Positions 63,001 to 64,000 of a stretch of DNA of 64,000 nt are shown here, piece after piece. A program made the translations under genes and the position numbers. This DNA comes from Hippophae tibetana (taxonomy: Eukaryota > Streptophyta > Magnoliopsida > Rosales > Elaeagnaceae). The notes under the pieces were generated by a model. That model worked only from the letters and a program-made list of their open reading frames with translations. It was not told the origin of the DNA and made no database searches. The stretch lies in contig CM072803.1 of NCBI GenBank assembly GCA_037013495.1, positions 17,381,501 to 17,445,500 of the forward strand, read 5' to 3'. How positions within the stretch are numbered: the stretch's first letter is position 1; every line of letters begins with the position of its first letter.

Positions 63001-64000
63001 TATTCCCATGAATGGTGGAACCATCAGCTATATGAATATTAAGGGGATGTGGTGCAGGGTCAAGTTTGGAGAATAAAGATGAGTGAGGTGTCATGTGATT
63101 GCAACATGCAGAGTCAAAAAGCCAAGTTTGAGACTTACCGGGCAAAACTGAGAGGGTAGTGGAAAGAGATGCATTACCAGCCATTTGAACAGCCTGAGTT
63201 ATGATCTTCTGTAGTTCAATGGAGGAGAGGTTGATAGTGGATTCAGAAGACTGGGACTTTGCTGAACTAGAAGGCATCAACGAAGTAGGCTCAATATTAG
63301 CAACAGCAGCATTAGATTTGTTGCGACGGTAACAAGTCTCAATGGTGTGGCCATGACGCTTGCAATAATTGCAGAACCTTTTATTGCTCTGTCTGCGACG
63401 ATTGTAAAAGCCAGAGGAATCACCTGATTGCTGAGGTTGTTCAATGGCAGGAGCAGGAGGAGTAATAGCCAAAACATTGAGCTTATTTTGGGCTTGAAGG
63501 ATTACAAGTCGAGCTTCTTCTCTAACCAACTCATTTACAGCAGTATCAAGAAAGGGAGGGGGACTACGATTAAGAAGCTGACCTCAGATTGGCTCAAAGT
63601 CCTTGTGGAGTGACATCAAGAACTCATAGAGACAAAATTCATCCTTAATTGTAGCATATTGCTGAGCATCTGTTGAGCATGACCAAATTGGATCACAAAG
63701 GTCAATTTGGTCCCAAAGGAAGCGAAGTTGATCAAAGTAGTCATTGATGGATTACCCTGGTCCCTGTTGCAGTTTATGCAATTCAACTATTAGTTGATAT
63801 TTCATGGATCCATGAGTAGTGGAGTACCTTTTAGTCAACATATCCCATGCTGATTTGGCATCATCAAAACTGCCTAATAGATTGGAGATAGATGGAATAG
63901 AAGTATTCCGAATCCATGTGAGGATCATGTGGTTGTGACTATCCCATTCAATCATGCGACGAAGAAAGATAGCATCTTCTTCACTTGCTCCTTTATTTGG
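60005..64000 (-). pseudogene. Ty1/copia gag-pol polyprotein, near intact but with four stops, cut by window edge
   Basis: One continuous minus-strand frame covers, from 64000 down: gag (MIEWDSHNHMILTWIRNTS), zinc knuckle CNYCKRHGHTIETC (near 63350), protease site LFDSACCNHMT (near 63105), integrase HHCC (WHSHLGH ... CTSCQLGK), the D-D-E residues (HSDVWGP, FRSDNALEY, NGRAERK), RT (KWIYKIK, ARLVARGFTQEYG, FQMDVKNAFLNGD, LLLYVDDMI) and RNase H (DADWTGD, SSTEAEYRAL, ADIFTKALP), ending at 60005. The expected domains are all present in the order expected of copia. Four in-frame stops break it: 63752-63754 (TAA), 63584-63586 (TGA), 62858-62860 (TAG) and 61070-61072 (TGA). No frameshift is seen. The start is outside the window. 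Protease has Ala after the DS pair, where Gly is usual. This is the youngest-looking element in the window. Confidence 0.92.

Noticed and set aside
1..64000. CRISPR arrays, operons, or prokaryotic-type defence systems
   Set aside because: No regularly spaced direct repeats with unique spacers and no gene clusters of that kind. Introns and retroelements show that this is plant nuclear DNA.

Overview
The window looks like an intergenic-rich, transposon-dense stretch of a plant nuclear genome, most likely a eudicot. The reasons are the high A+T content, genes split by GT-AG introns, a plant-type PP1 phosphatase, a plant malectin-like receptor family, and many plant retroelement and DNA-transposon remnants. 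Only three kinds of host gene can be supported. The rest is layered mobile-element debris and simple repeats. The species cannot be named from the sequence alone. Exon structures were built by eye from reading frame, splice-site dinucleotides and family knowledge.

Layout. 1-4.2 kb: AT-rich DNA, then a decayed LINE (reverse transcriptase and RNase H). 4.4-13.5 kb: a fold-back hairpin, a non-autonomous hAT-type element with a perfect 8-bp target duplication, an inverted pair of one dispersed repeat, and Ty3/gypsy-type LTR remnants in both orientations. 13.9-16.5 kb: LTR-like end plus decayed gag-protease of a Ty3/gypsy element. 17.8-22.0 kb (minus strand): a PP1 catalytic-subunit gene of the TOPP8/TOPP9 type with a 2.4-kb first intron that holds a Ty1/copia fragment. 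23.9-26.7 kb: an imperfect tandem repeat whose first copy carries two insertions that the second copy lacks. 27.3-30.2 kb: LINE remnant split by an LTR.

The central architecture is a large segmental duplication: copy A (about 28.5-43.9 kb) and copy B (about 47.6-59.8 kb), direct orientation. Each copy holds the same three-exon gene for a secreted malectin-like-domain protein related to RLP4-type receptor-like proteins (31600-43737 and 50749-59640). In both, translation stops right after the malectin-like region, so the usual leucine-rich repeats and membrane anchor are missing. Both share a decayed antisense copia element inside a >7-kb intron 1. Copy A also has a copia element in intron 2 with a 15-bp minisatellite in its leader. 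Exon 2 of the two copies is about 99% identical by hand count, while most of the surrounding duplicated DNA is clearly more diverged, which suggests gene conversion or a second local copying event. Between the copies lies an aspartic-protease pseudogene (45778-46994) broken at its first catalytic motif.

The right end (59798-64000) is a Ty1/copia element on the minus strand, cut by the window edge. Its single polyprotein frame has no visible frameshift but four stop codons, each explainable as C-to-T. I found no evidence for a wholly new biological system. The most interesting signals are the exon-2 homogenisation, the malectin-only duplicated genes, and the paralogous empty sites that expose individual transposition events.
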